Shown here piece by piece: positions 1 through 8,197 of a DNA stretch of 32,773 nt (its first letter is position 1; each line of letters starts with the position of its first letter). The notes under the pieces were generated by a model that was not told the DNA's origin, did not search any database, and worked only from the letters and a program-made list of their open reading frames with translations. The DNA lies in IMG/VR virus record IMGVR_UViG_3300045743_000045, positions 1 through 32,773 of that record; one strand, written 5' to 3'. Origin of the DNA: a virus. Both the position numbers and the translations under genes were made by a program.

Positions 1-160
1 GCGCCTAGGCGTCATCCCTCGGGCGGCTAGGCAATCTGAAGCGGCCTTTTGCTACGCGGCTTGGCGCGCTTCCCTAAGCCCCTAATGCGGATCATGCATT
101 AGGGGCTTTTGCTTGTCTGCAACTTGCGGTATAGCTGCGGCATTGCGGGGATTTTGAATT
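1..160. other. gene-free left edge
   Basis: No reading frame with a ribosome binding site was found here. The first 32 bases contain an imperfect dyad (GCCTAG at 3-8, CTAGGC at 27-32) of unknown role. A strong terminator follows at 77-110. A weak -10-like TATAGC (130-135) with TTTTGC 17 bases upstream could be a promoter for the lysis genes, but the match is poor. The stretch looks like the boundary between an upstream transcription unit outside the window and the late block. Confidence 0.5.
77..110 (+). terminator. intrinsic terminator upstream of lysis block
   Basis: A perfect 12-bp stem (AGCCCCTAATGC at 77-88 with its complement at 96-107) encloses a 7-base loop and runs into TTTT (107-110). 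The geometry is that of a Rho-independent terminator for rightward transcription entering from outside the window. It insulates the late block that starts at 161. Confidence 0.85.
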
Positions 161-751
161 ATGACCTTCTTATCTAATCCTAAAGGCTATACTCCGCTTG
201 AATTCGATTTCTTTGTTAATTCATTGAAGTGGACAAGCTGGAAGCCTAAGTTTATTACTTTGCATAATACTGGCGAACCTAGCCTTAAGCAATGGATGCA
301 AGGCAATCACGGTAAGCCTGTTGACGATGCATACGAATTGCAACGTATGCGCAATCTAATTCATTATTATAAAGATCAAATGAAGTGGCATAGTGGCCCA
401 CATTTGATTATCTCGCCTCGCAAGATTTGGACGCTATGCGACTTAACGCAGGATGGCGTAAGCGTCCGATGCTGGAACAAAGTCACGCTGGCGCTTGAGA
501 TGGTAGGCGACTACTCGCACGAAGCTTTCGATAGTGGAGATGGCGCGAAGGTGCGAGATTTGACGGTTAGCGCTCTTGCGAGCCTTCACAAAGTTTTGAA
601 GCTAACCCCTTTGCCGTACTTAACAGGAAGCTTCGGGCTGCATCCCCACACGGATTGCGTGCAAGATCGGAAGACTTGCCCAGGAAAGCTTGTCTCAATG
701 GTAGACATGCGTAGCCGCGTCGCTGCGGCTATGGGAAATACTATTAAATAA
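161..751 (+). CDS. N-acetylmuramoyl-L-alanine amidase endolysin
   Basis: A 196-aa PGRP/amidase_2-type domain that would cleave the amide bond between muramic acid and the stem peptide of peptidoglycan. Visible motifs are the first zinc ligand in TLHNTG (H35), the core strand WHSGPHLIIS (76-85), an E-containing strand ALEMVGDY (111-118), and the C-terminal FGLHPHTDC...TCPG, which carries the second His (H161 or H163) and the Cys ligand (C173). There is no signal peptide or cell-wall-binding domain, so it is a single-domain cytoplasmic endolysin that needs a holin. Two holin-like small proteins and a spanin pair follow directly. It is the first gene of the late block. Confidence 0.85.
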   Translation: MTFLSNPKGYTPLEFDFFVNSLKWTSWKPKFITLHNTGEPSLKQWMQGNHGKPVDDAYELQRMRNLIHYYKDQMKWHSGPHLIISPRKIWTLCDLTQDGVSVRCWNKVTLALEMVGDYSHEAFDSGDGAKVRDLTVSALASLHKVLKLTPLPYLTGSFGLHPHTDCVQDRKTCPGKLVSMVDMRSRVAAAMGNTIK

Positions 752-763
752 GGAGTTGTTTAA

Positions 764-940
764 ATGTGGCAGACTATTCTTACTGACGTTGCGACCTATC
801 TTCCTTACATCATCACTGCGGCTGCGGCTGCGGCTGCGGCTTTGCCGAAGGCCGAACCCGGTTCCGTTTGGGCGACTGTTCGCGGCGTTATTGACTTCCT
901 CGCTTTGAACTTCGGCAACGCGACTAATAAGAAGTATTGA
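764..940 (+). CDS. 58-aa alanine-rich membrane protein, holin candidate
   Basis: A small gene with a strong ribosome binding site (AAGGAG, 750-755) starting 12 bases after the endolysin stop. The product begins MWQTILTDVATYLPYIITAA and has an uninterrupted run of eight alanines in a short hydrophobic segment at about residues 12-27, then a soluble tail ending in NKKY. Position between amidase and spanins plus one hydrophobic segment suggest a holin or lysis accessory protein. The family is not recognised, and the segment is short for a classical transmembrane helix. The alanine run is encoded by a perfect hexanucleotide repeat, described separately. Confidence 0.7.
   Translation: MWQTILTDVATYLPYIITAAAAAAAALPKAEPGSVWATVRGVIDFLALNFGNATNKKY
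818..841 (+). repeat. (GCGGCT)4 tandem repeat inside the 58-aa gene
   Basis: Four perfect tandem copies of GCGGCT encode Ala-Ala units in the membrane segment of the 58-aa protein. Copy-number change by slippage would stay in frame and alter only the length of the alanine helix. Confidence 0.9.
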
Positions 941-941
941 A

Positions 942-1163
942 ATGTTTACTTGGGCAAACCTAATTGCGGCTTTGCTCAACTTCGCTAGCAAGCTTATTGA
1001 CCTAATCAATAGGCAAGCTAGCGAAGCCAAAGCTAAAGCTATGCAGCAAAAGGCCGAAGCCGATGCTAAATCAAAAGCCGATACGGCGCGCGATGCTGCT
1101 ATCGCTGAGTTTGACGCTAACGGGCTGCGCAACTCAAGAGCCGATCCTAATTGCAGGGATTAG
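942..1163 (+). CDS. i-spanin (Rz-like)
   Basis: A 73-aa protein starting one base after the previous stop. Residues 2-22 form a hydrophobic or amphipathic N-terminal helix (FTWANLIAALLNF...). A charged Ala/Lys/Glu-rich coiled coil follows to about residue 58 (EAKAKAMQQKAEADAKSKAD). This is the layout of an inner-membrane spanin subunit that reaches across the periplasm. A lipoprotein gene lies out of frame within its 3' half and extends beyond it, as in lambda Rz/Rz1. It is short for an i-spanin. The call rests on architecture and position, not on sequence similarity. Confidence 0.65.
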   Translation: MFTWANLIAALLNFASKLIDLINRQASEAKAKAMQQKAEADAKSKADTARDAAIAEFDANGLRNSRADPNCRD

Positions 1164-1272
1164 CTGTTGCAGTTCCTTAAAAGCTATTTCCTATTCTAGA
1201 AAAGACACAGATGCGACTCAGCGGCAAATCATCGGTCACAATGCCGCTTACCAAGCTATTTGTGGGCATTAA
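1063..1272 (+). CDS. o-spanin (Rz1-like lipoprotein), nested gene
   Basis: The gene starts in the +1 frame inside the i-spanin gene and overlaps its last 101 bases. The N-terminus has positive residues (RR), then LLSLSLTLTGC, a clear lipobox whose Cys (about residue 22) would be lipidated, giving an outer-membrane lipoprotein of about 48 residues. The C-terminal part (ISYSRKDTDAT...HNAAYQAICGH) has the pattern S-x-x-DT...HNAAxxAICG that I associate with phage Rz1-type proteins. A second in-frame ATG at 1093 would give a shorter signal peptide. With the i-spanin it would fuse inner and outer membranes at the end of lysis. Confidence 0.75.
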   Translation: MLNQKPIRRAMLLSLSLTLTGCATQEPILIAGISCCSSLKAISYSRKDTDATQRQIIGHNAAYQAICGH

Positions 1273-1283
1273 GGGCGGCTATT

Positions 1284-1538
1284 ATGTCGAACGTTACTTA
1301 TAAAGGTAGCTCATTTGAGCTAGAAGAGATAATATCGCAGACAGTAACGCAGACATTGGTTAAGTTAGGTATAGACGTTTCAGACCCTATCGCTGTTCAA
1401 AAAGATTTCGCGCATTTGCGCAGTTGGCGTGAAGGTTCCGAAGCTATTAAGCGAACAGGTTTTCTTACGCTGTTAGGCTTGGTCATTACTGGCGCGGCGG
1501 GGCTTCTTTGGGCTGCATTAAAGACTAGCTTGCATTAA
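1284..1538 (+). CDS. 84-aa protein with C-terminal membrane segment, holin-like
   Basis: The start at 1284 is chosen over an upstream in-frame start because AAGGGCGG (1271-1278) lies at the right distance. The protein has an acidic, probably cytoplasmic N-terminal half with the pattern LGIDVSDP...DFAHLRSWREG and one strong C-terminal transmembrane helix (about residues 58-79, LTLLGLVITGAAGLLW). Proteins of this shape are common just upstream of phage small terminase genes and are often labelled holin-like. Whether this or the 58-aa protein is the working holin cannot be decided from sequence. Confidence 0.7.
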   Translation: MSNVTYKGSSFELEEIISQTVTQTLVKLGIDVSDPIAVQKDFAHLRSWREGSEAIKRTGFLTLLGLVITGAAGLLWAALKTSLH

Positions 1539-1564
1539 CTCAACAAATAGATTATGCGGCTAGT

Positions 1565-1957
1565 ATGTGGTCGGATGAGAAAGCAGAGAAAGACGCATTT
1601 GCGGCGGCTTGGATCAAAGAGCCTGACGCTTGGAAAGCCTCGCTCTTAGTATTTGGGCCTTCAAATGCAGGCCGAGCACTTCAGGCTTCGCACGTTTGGG
1701 TTAAAGACGACTACGTTTTAAACAAAAAAGCCGAATTGATTGAAGAGCACGGCGAAGAACACTATTTGCCCACAAAGGCCGACACAGCGCGCAAGGCTAT
1801 GGCAGTACATGACGAAGCGCGCACGGCTGAAGACAAGCTTAAAGCTCTAGACCTTTACGCGCGACTTATGGGTTATATTGCCAAGGCCGAACCTTTGGGC
1901 AAACTCGGCAACGGTATTGTTGCAATCCCTGTTAATGAATTGGATGCTAAGTTATGA
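1565..1957 (+). CDS. putative terminase small subunit
   Basis: A 130-aa soluble protein placed two genes upstream of the large terminase. Its central region, LPTKADTARKAMAVHDEARTAEDKLKALDLYARLMGYI cut at several points (about 69-107), has the spacing seen in small terminase proteins of this phage type, where a helical pair links a DNA-binding N-terminus to an oligomerisation core. It would bind the packaging start site and regulate TerL. No good Shine-Dalgarno precedes the ATG. Its last four bases (ATGA) overlap the start of the next gene, which implies translational coupling. The assignment is by position and pattern. Confidence 0.6.
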   Translation: MWSDEKAEKDAFAAAWIKEPDAWKASLLVFGPSNAGRALQASHVWVKDDYVLNKKAELIEEHGEEHYLPTKADTARKAMAVHDEARTAEDKLKALDLYARLMGYIAKAEPLGKLGNGIVAIPVNELDAKL

Positions 1958-2325
1958 CTTGGCTTAATAGATTGCTAATATCAGCCCCCAAGTTTTGCCT
2001 TTGTGTTAATGAGAGGCAATTCAAGCGGGAGCTAAAGCGGTTAGGCATAACGCAGCGTGTTGATTTTGTTTTAGGAACAACGCCTACTTGTGCAACATGT
2101 CATTTTATGCGCGGGCCTGAGGATTGTGTTATCGTAACACTTAGGATTGATCCTAAGACGCCTAAGCATAAAGTTTTAGCTTTATTGGTTCATGAAGCCG
2201 TGCATATATGGCAAGAGACGAAGCGCCACTACACTGAAACAAATCCGGGCGACGAAATAGAAGCTTATTGCATTCAAGGCATTACAGAATCATTATTCGA
2301 GGCATACTTTAAGCTAGTGAAATGA
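1954..2325 (+). CDS. HExxH zinc metalloprotease-like protein
   Basis: A 123-aa protein with a zincin motif, ALLVHEAVHIWQE (H80, E81, H84), and a downstream acidic helix (GDEIEAYCIQGI, 99-110) that could provide the third ligand, as in SprT- or ImmA-like minimal metalloproteases. Two Cys pairs (C15/C17 and C46/C49) could bind a second metal. It starts within the last codons of the small terminase gene and its own stop overlaps the TerL start by four bases, so the three genes form a coupled packaging operon. No substrate is known; capsid or packaging-motor processing is only a guess. Confidence 0.75.
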   Translation: MTWLNRLLISAPKFCLCVNERQFKRELKRLGITQRVDFVLGTTPTCATCHFMRGPEDCVIVTLRIDPKTPKHKVLALLVHEAVHIWQETKRHYTETNPGDEIEAYCIQGITESLFEAYFKLVK

Positions 2326-3701
2326 GCATTGCACTAAAGCCGGAACAGATACAGCCGTTAATTAAACTCACGGCTAAGCAGATTGAGGCGCAAGGCATTT
2401 TAACAAGCCTTGCGACCTATCTTATGCTGTTCGGCGGTTCGCGTTCTGGAAAGACTTTTCTTCTAGTGCGCAACGTAGTTATGCGGGCGATGAAAGCTCC
2501 CGGATCACGCCATGTTATTCTGCGCTTTCGTTTCAATCATATTAAGCAATCTGTAATTTATGATACTTTTCCTAAGGTAATGCAGCTTTGTTTTCCAGGC
2601 GTTCAATATAAACTAGACAAACAAGATTGGTTTGCGAAGTTTCCTAACAATGCCGAGATTTGGTTTGGCGGTTTGGATGATAAAGAGCGAACAGAAAAGA
2701 TATTAGGCAACGAATATATTACTATTTACTTAAACGAATGCTCACAAATTTCGTGGATTGCTTTCGGACTTGTCGTTACGCGCCTTGCTCAAAAGGTTTA
2801 TCAAGTCCTAGAGGGCAACGAAGCCACGCCGCTTATTCCGCGCATCTATTTCGATTGCAATCCTCCGCGAAAATCACATTGGACATATCAAGTCTTTGTC
2901 AAAAAGATTTCGCCGGATACTAAAGAGCCGCTAGGCAATCCTAATAATTATGATTGTATGAAGCTAAATCCGGCTGACAATAAAGAAAACTTGCCGGATC
3001 ACTATATAGGTACGCTTTCCGAACTTCCTGCTAGGCTTCGGCGGCGCTTTCTAGACGGCGAGTTTGGCGATGATGCGCCCGGCGCGCTGTTCTTAGACGA
3101 AACTATAGATAAATGGCGCGTTAATGACGGTAAAACTCCCGATTTTGTTAGGGTTGTAGTTGCTGTTGATCCTTCTGGCGCTGACGATATAGACAATGCC
3201 GATAATGACGAGATTGGCATTTCGGTTGTTGGCCTTGGTACGGATGGCAACGCTTATCTTATGGAAGACTTGACGCTGAAAGCAGGACCGGGAACTTGGG
3301 GCAAAGTCGCGGTAGACGCTTACACGCGCCATGACGCGGATTGCATCGTTGCTGAGACCAATTTCGGCGGGGCGATGGTGCAACAGACAATTAAGGTGGC
3401 CGCAGCACGCCAAATAGTAGCCTTCAGGGCGGTTCATGCGTCAAGGGGCAAGGTAGTGCGGGCGGAACCGTTCTCGGCGCTGTATGAGGCTGGGAAGGTC
3501 CGCCACGTAGGGCGCTTCGTGAAGCTTGAGGAAGAGCTAAGCGGCTTCACGACAAGCGGCTACGTCGGCGCAAAGTCACCTAACCGCGCCGACGCTCTAG
3601 TGTGGGCATTAACCGCGCTATTCCCGGCAATTACGAAGCCGAAAGAACAGAAGCACGCCGCGCCTATTCCAACGAAGAATTATTTTAGTCAAAGGGCTTA
3701 G
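2322..3701 (+). CDS. terL: terminase large subunit
   Basis: A 459-aa DNA-packaging motor. The N-terminal ATPase has Walker A GGSRSGKT (38-45) and a Walker B/catalytic Glu strand TIYLNE (E139) followed by the coupling-motif region CSQ. The C-terminal RNase H-like nuclease has acidic residues in VAVDPSG (D283), AETNFGG (E345) and NRADALVWAL (D424). Length and motif order are those of headful-packaging terminases. It threads DNA into the procapsid through the portal encoded next, and cuts it. ATGA overlap with the metalloprotease gene and a two-base gap to the portal gene show tight coupling. Confidence 0.95.
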   Translation: MSIALKPEQIQPLIKLTAKQIEAQGILTSLATYLMLFGGSRSGKTFLLVRNVVMRAMKAPGSRHVILRFRFNHIKQSVIYDTFPKVMQLCFPGVQYKLDKQDWFAKFPNNAEIWFGGLDDKERTEKILGNEYITIYLNECSQISWIAFGLVVTRLAQKVYQVLEGNEATPLIPRIYFDCNPPRKSHWTYQVFVKKISPDTKEPLGNPNNYDCMKLNPADNKENLPDHYIGTLSELPARLRRRFLDGEFGDDAPGALFLDETIDKWRVNDGKTPDFVRVVVAVDPSGADDIDNADNDEIGISVVGLGTDGNAYLMEDLTLKAGPGTWGKVAVDAYTRHDADCIVAETNFGGAMVQQTIKVAAARQIVAFRAVHASRGKVVRAEPFSALYEAGKVRHVGRFVKLEEELSGFTTSGYVGAKSPNRADALVWALTALFPAITKPKEQKHAAPIPTKNYFSQRA

Positions 3702-3703
3702 TT

Positions 3704-5890
3704 ATGATTAAAGAAACAGAAGAATTGCGCAAAATTCATGACGAGGCTTTGAGCGAATTTGACAAAGTTCAAAAAGCTTTGCGAGACGAGCGGTTGCAAT
3801 GCTTGCAAGATAGGCGCTTTGTGTCACTTGCTGGTGCGCAATGGGAAGGCCCGTTAGGTTTGCAGTTTGAAAATAAACCTAAGCTTGAGATTAACAAAGT
3901 TCATTTGGCAATGATACGCATTGAGAATGAATACCGAAACAATCGTATTTCGGTTAGCTTCATTCCTAAAGACGGGACAACCGGCGCTTCGCTTGGCGAT
4001 ACGTGTAAAGGGCTTTATCGTGCTGATGAGCAAGATAGTACGGCTGACGAAGCGCGCGACAATGGGTTTCAGGAAGGCATAGGCGGCGGTTTTGGCGCTT
4101 GGCGGCTTCGTGCTGACAAGGAAGATGAAAACGATGATGACGACGACGCGCCGCAGCGCATTTACATTGAGCCAATCTTTGACGCGGATAGTTCTGTTTT
4201 CTTTGACATTGACGCTAAGCGGCAAGATAAGCGCGACGCGCGCAAATGTTGGGTTTTGTCGTCACTTTCTCGTGCTGCTTATGAGGAAGAATACGGCGAT
4301 GACGTTTCGAGTTGGCCTAAAGTAACTTATCAACGTCAATTCGATTGGCATACGCCTGACGTTATCTATTTGGCGGAGTATTACAAGAAAATTCAAGTTC
4401 CGTACACTCTGCTTAACTTTGAAGGCCCGGCGGGGCTTAAGAAAGTTCTAGATGAGGAAGAATACAAAGAAGATAGCGATTTGCGCAAGCAATTGCGCGA
4501 TACAGGCTTTGTAAAGAGGGGCGAGAAACTAAAGAAAAGGACAAAGGTGCGAAAGTACCTTATCAATGGCCAGCGTGTAATCGAGGATAACGGGATTATT
4601 GCTGGGTGTAATATCCCGATTATACCTTACTACGGTAAGCGTTGGTTTATTGACAATGTTGAGCGTTGCATGGGGCATGTGCGGCTTGCAAAGGATGCGC
4701 AACGTATTAAAAACATGCAAATGTCGAAGCTTGCCGAGATTGCGGCGCTTTCGTCTGTTGAAAAGCCTATCTTTACCCCCGAGCAAATGGGGCAACACGG
4801 AACAATGTGGACAGAGGATAATCTAAAGAATTATCCATATCTGTTGCTCAACCCTATGACCGACGCTGATGGGCAAGTTATTGCCAATGGACCTATTGCG
4901 TACACTAAAGCCCCGAATATTCCGCCCGCTATGGCTGCTTTGTTGCAGCTAGTCGAACAGGATATTAAGGACATTCTAGGTAATCAGGAAGCCGGGGAGG
5001 AAGTACAGTCTAATATCTCTGGCGTTGCTGTTGAGCTTATTCACAATAAGCTCGATATGCAGACTTTTATTTACATTTCCAATTTCGCCAAGTCTATGAA
5101 GCGAGAGGGCGAAGTTTGGCTGAGTATGGCAAAAGAAGTTTATGTAGAGAATGAGCGCAAGCGCAAGGTTGTTAATGACGCTGGCGAAACTTCGTCCGTT
5201 GTGCTCAATCAGCTAAACATCGACGAAGGCACAGGAACGCCTAAAGTCGTCAATGACCTTAGCGAAGCTGATTTCGACGTTAGCGCCATCCCAGGGCCTA
5301 CTTCGGAAAGCAAGCGCGCTTCTACCGTTAGATCATTAATTGGCTTGCTCGGCGTTACGCAAGACCCGGAAACTGTGCAAATCCTTACGGCAATTATATT
5401 GACCAATATTGAGGGCGAAGGGATTGAGGAAGTTAGAGAATACTTCCATAATAAACTTGTGAAAATGGGCGTTATTAAGCCTACGGCTGAAGAACAGCAA
5501 GTGATGGCGCAAGCCGCTGCGGCGGCTCAACAGCAACAGCCCGACGCTAATACTCAATTCCTGCTAGCTTCGGCAGAGCAAGCCAAAGCCGACGCAATGA
5601 AAAAGCAGGCCGATACGGTAAAGGTTACGGCTGATGCTGAAAAGTCTCGTGCTGAAACTATGAAAATACTTAACGATATTCAAGCGGGTAATGTAGAGCA
5701 AGCAATGGCTAAAATTGAAGCTTTGCAGAATGCTGCGCTTGGCTACCATAGTTCTCAACTTGCGGCTGACACTACGGCGGCTAATGTTGCCCACAAGCAA
5801 GCGCAAACGCTTCATACTCACGCGCAAATCGCCAATACCCAAGCGCAAACCGATGCAATCAACAATCCGCCCGAAACGGCGGCAACTTAG
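3704..5890 (+). CDS. P22-like portal protein
   Basis: A 728-aa protein, almost the length of P22 gp1 (725 aa), directly downstream of terL as expected. The body contains the long clip/stem/wing region with acidic stretches (DEDDDDD-like at about 139-147). The last 130 residues form an Ala/Gln-rich coiled coil (AEEQQVMAQAAAAAQQQQ and repeated Q-T-x-A units) like the helical barrel of the P22 portal. The portal forms the dodecameric ring through which DNA is packaged and ejected and to which the gp4-like protein binds. The identification rests on size, position and composition. Confidence 0.9.
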   Translation: MIKETEELRKIHDEALSEFDKVQKALRDERLQCLQDRRFVSLAGAQWEGPLGLQFENKPKLEINKVHLAMIRIENEYRNNRISVSFIPKDGTTGASLGDTCKGLYRADEQDSTADEARDNGFQEGIGGGFGAWRLRADKEDENDDDDDAPQRIYIEPIFDADSSVFFDIDAKRQDKRDARKCWVLSSLSRAAYEEEYGDDVSSWPKVTYQRQFDWHTPDVIYLAEYYKKIQVPYTLLNFEGPAGLKKVLDEEEYKEDSDLRKQLRDTGFVKRGEKLKKRTKVRKYLINGQRVIEDNGIIAGCNIPIIPYYGKRWFIDNVERCMGHVRLAKDAQRIKNMQMSKLAEIAALSSVEKPIFTPEQMGQHGTMWTEDNLKNYPYLLLNPMTDADGQVIANGPIAYTKAPNIPPAMAALLQLVEQDIKDILGNQEAGEEVQSNISGVAVELIHNKLDMQTFIYISNFAKSMKREGEVWLSMAKEVYVENERKRKVVNDAGETSSVVLNQLNIDEGTGTPKVVNDLSEADFDVSAIPGPTSESKRASTVRSLIGLLGVTQDPETVQILTAIILTNIEGEGIEEVREYFHNKLVKMGVIKPTAEEQQVMAQAAAAAQQQQPDANTQFLLASAEQAKADAMKKQADTVKVTADAEKSRAETMKILNDIQAGNVEQAMAKIEALQNAALGYHSSQLAADTTAANVAHKQAQTLHTHAQIANTQAQTDAINNPPETAAT

Positions 5891-5971
5891 CTCTTGCGTT
5901 GCTTCGCGTTCGCGCGTATGTGTGGGCAAGGTTTCCAGCTATCCTCAAAGCTGAGTTAGAAGGTCTTAATT

Positions 5972-6844
5972 ATGGCTAATGAAGATTTGGCAGATAAAGA
6001 GACTATCGACGGTAACGGTCTTTTCCTCGAAATTGAAGACGAAGAATTAGAAGCCTCTGAGAAAGAAGCAACTAAAGAAGCGCCCGAAGATACGGTAGAA
6101 GATGACGACGAAGTTATAGTTTCAATCGGGGAAGCTTCGCCAGCTTCCGAGGAAGACGAAGTAGAAGCCCCGGTTTGGGTTAAAGACCTAAGGAAGTCTC
6201 ATAAAGAGCAAGCGCGCAAAATTCGCGAACTTGAGGGGCAACTAAAGACTGTTGCGCCGCAAGCTAAGCCGGTAGAGCTAGGCGACAAGCCCACACTCGA
6301 AAGCTGCGAATACGACGAAACCAAGTTTGAAAGTGAGTTGACGGCGTATCATGAACGGAAACGGCAAGTTGATAACGAAGCCGAAACCCGTAAGAAGGAA
6401 GCCGAGAACGCACAGAAAGCTTGGCAAGACACGCTAGCAGGATATGAGACGAAAAAGGTTAGCCTAAGAGTAAAGGATTTTAGCGAAGCTGAAGACAGTG
6501 TAAAAGAAACTCTGTCGAGTATTCAACAGACTATCATTTTGCAAGGTTCCGAAAACTCCGCTCTAGTCGTTTATGCATTGGGCAAGAATAAAGCCGAAGC
6601 TTCTAGACTAGCCAAGATTACAGACCACATTAAATTCGCATTTGAAGTCGCAAAGCTTGAAGGAAAACTGAAGGTGTCTGCAAAGAAGCCCCCGCCTCCC
6701 GAAAAGACTGTAAAGAGTGGCGGAAGTTCTTTTGCGGCTGCGACTGATAAAACCCTAGAGCGTCTTAGGGCTGAAGCTGAGAAAACGGGCGACTTGTCAA
6801 AGGTTGTCGCGTACAAAAGACAGCTTAAGGCCAAGGGCGCGTAA
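5972..6844 (+). CDS. scaffolding protein
   Basis: A 290-aa, highly charged protein between portal and coat genes, the P22 gp8 position and close to its length (303 aa). The first 70 residues are strongly acidic (EDEELEASEKEATKEAPEDT). A helical, Lys/Glu-rich middle and a basic C-terminus (RLRAEAEKTGDLSKVVAYKR...) follow, and coat-binding basic helices at the C-terminus are typical of P22-type scaffolds. It would direct procapsid assembly and exit before DNA filling. The 81-base leader between portal and this gene carries one copy of the TGTGGGCA octamer (5921-5928). Confidence 0.85.
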   Translation: MANEDLADKETIDGNGLFLEIEDEELEASEKEATKEAPEDTVEDDDEVIVSIGEASPASEEDEVEAPVWVKDLRKSHKEQARKIRELEGQLKTVAPQAKPVELGDKPTLESCEYDETKFESELTAYHERKRQVDNEAETRKKEAENAQKAWQDTLAGYETKKVSLRVKDFSEAEDSVKETLSSIQQTIILQGSENSALVVYALGKNKAEASRLAKITDHIKFAFEVAKLEGKLKVSAKKPPPPEKTVKSGGSSFAAATDKTLERLRAEAEKTGDLSKVVAYKRQLKAKGA

Positions 6845-6867
6845 CGCACCTTTGAGGATTATTTATT

Positions 6868-8139
6868 ATGGCTAACGCATTTTCAAAAGAGGAAAGAGTT
6901 GCTTTTGAGCAGTTGCTTGAAGGCTTTCAGGATGCACTTGTTTTGTCTAACAATATTTCGATCTATTCCACGAATATGAGCGAAATGGAACGAAGCGGCG
7001 ACGTTATTTGGCGTCCTCAGCCGTATATTGCGCAGTCTTTTTCCGGTATGGATCAGACCGCGAATTTTAAGGACAACGTTCAGCTTACCGTCCCTGCTAC
7101 GCTTGGTTACTCTCGTTCCGTTCCTTGGATCATGGATGCTAAACAGCTTCGTGATGCGCTTCAGGAGCAGCGCCTAGGCGATAGCGCTCGCCAGAAAATT
7201 GCTTCCGATATTAACGTCGCTGTTAATACAGTTGCGGCGCTTCAGGGAACGCTTTTCGTTAAGCGCACGGCTGCGGCTACGGGCTATGACGATATTGCGC
7301 TGTGCGAAGCTATCATGAATGAACAGGGCGTTAATTACGATAGCCGCGCGGCTGCGTTCTCTACTCGCGACTATAACAATATGGCGTCGAACTTGGCTAG
7401 CCGCTCTACTATGACAGGCAAGCCTGTTACCGCTTACGAAAAGTCGTTTGTTGGCAACATTGCTAACTTCGATACTTTCAAAATGGATTACGCGCCGCGT
7501 TTGGCGGCTGCGGCTGGCGTTACGGTTACTGTCAACGGGGCTAATCAGTATTATACCCCGAAGGCGGTTTCGGTTGCGACTACTGGCGAGACTTCTAACG
7601 TTGACAATCGTTACCAGAACATTGCCCTTACGGTTTCTTCGGGAACTATTAAGGCTGGCGACGCTTTCAACTTGGCTCTTGTCAATGCTGTGCATCACAT
7701 TACGAAGGTTGACACTGGACAGCTTAAGACCTTCCGTATTATCGGGCAGATTTCGGGAACTGTGGGCGGCTCTGGTACTTATCAGATTTCGCCGCCCATT
7801 ATCTCGGGGCAGGGTGCGACCGATGCGGAGTTGGCTTATCAGAATGTTACGGCTACCCCGGCCTCCGGTGCGGCTGTGACTTGGCTGAATACTGCGGCGG
7901 GCTATGTTAACCCGTTCTGGCATAAGGACGCTATTGAGCTTTTGCCGGGTCGGTACGCGGTTCCGAATGACGGCGGGGCGGCTGTTATGCGCGCCTCTAC
8001 CGATCAGGGGATTGAGCTTGTCATGACTAAGTTTTTTAGTATTGACAACTTCAAAACCAAGTATCGTTTGGATACGCTGTTTGGCATTGTTAACAAACAG
8101 CCTGAAATGACCGGCGCTATTATGTTTAGTCAGCCTTGA
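6868..8139 (+). CDS. P22-like major capsid (coat) protein
   Basis: A 423-aa protein, close to P22 gp5 (430 aa), starting 23 bases after the scaffold gene with GAGG spaced before its ATG. It begins MANAFSKEERVAFEQLLEGF, and the middle carries the region YEKSFVGNIANFDTF (about 192-206) that I associate with P22-type coat proteins. A telokin-like insertion domain rich in Thr/Val follows (about 217-320). Codons are strongly biased toward GCT, GTT and CTT, as expected for the most expressed gene. A clean intrinsic terminator lies right after the stop, which would raise the relative amount of coat mRNA. Confidence 0.92.
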   Translation: MANAFSKEERVAFEQLLEGFQDALVLSNNISIYSTNMSEMERSGDVIWRPQPYIAQSFSGMDQTANFKDNVQLTVPATLGYSRSVPWIMDAKQLRDALQEQRLGDSARQKIASDINVAVNTVAALQGTLFVKRTAAATGYDDIALCEAIMNEQGVNYDSRAAAFSTRDYNNMASNLASRSTMTGKPVTAYEKSFVGNIANFDTFKMDYAPRLAAAAGVTVTVNGANQYYTPKAVSVATTGETSNVDNRYQNIALTVSSGTIKAGDAFNLALVNAVHHITKVDTGQLKTFRIIGQISGTVGGSGTYQISPPIISGQGATDAELAYQNVTATPASGAAVTWLNTAAGYVNPFWHKDAIELLPGRYAVPNDGGAAVMRASTDQGIELVMTKFFSIDNFKTKYRLDTLFGIVNKQPEMTGAIMFSQP

Positions 8140-8147
8140 TTTAAACT

Positions 8148-8170
8148 AGGGGCGGTTAACCCGCCCCTTT
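8148..8170 (+). terminator. terminator after coat gene
   Basis: AGGGGCGG (8148-8155), a 5-base loop TTAAC, then CCGCCCCT (8161-8168) ending in TTT. The 8-bp GC-rich stem with a short U run should stop part of the transcription after the coat gene and let some read into the downstream tail genes. Confidence 0.85.
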
Positions 8171-8197
8171 CAGCATTTAACTTAAGGATTAAACATC

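Noticed and set aside
1-76. Possible tRNA or tmRNA fragment at the left edge
   Set aside because: GC-rich dyads are present but no cloverleaf with a T-loop GTTCRA or CCA end could be built.
695-1132. A 145-aa leftward frame across the lysis genes
   Set aside because: Low-complexity Ser/Arg/Ala composition mirroring the GCGGCT repeat and the coiled coil on the other strand; no start signal.
7174-7923. A 249-aa leftward open frame opposite the coat gene
   Set aside because: It is an antisense shadow caused by the strong codon bias of the coat gene; it has no ribosome binding site and an Arg/Ser-rich, non-protein-like composition.
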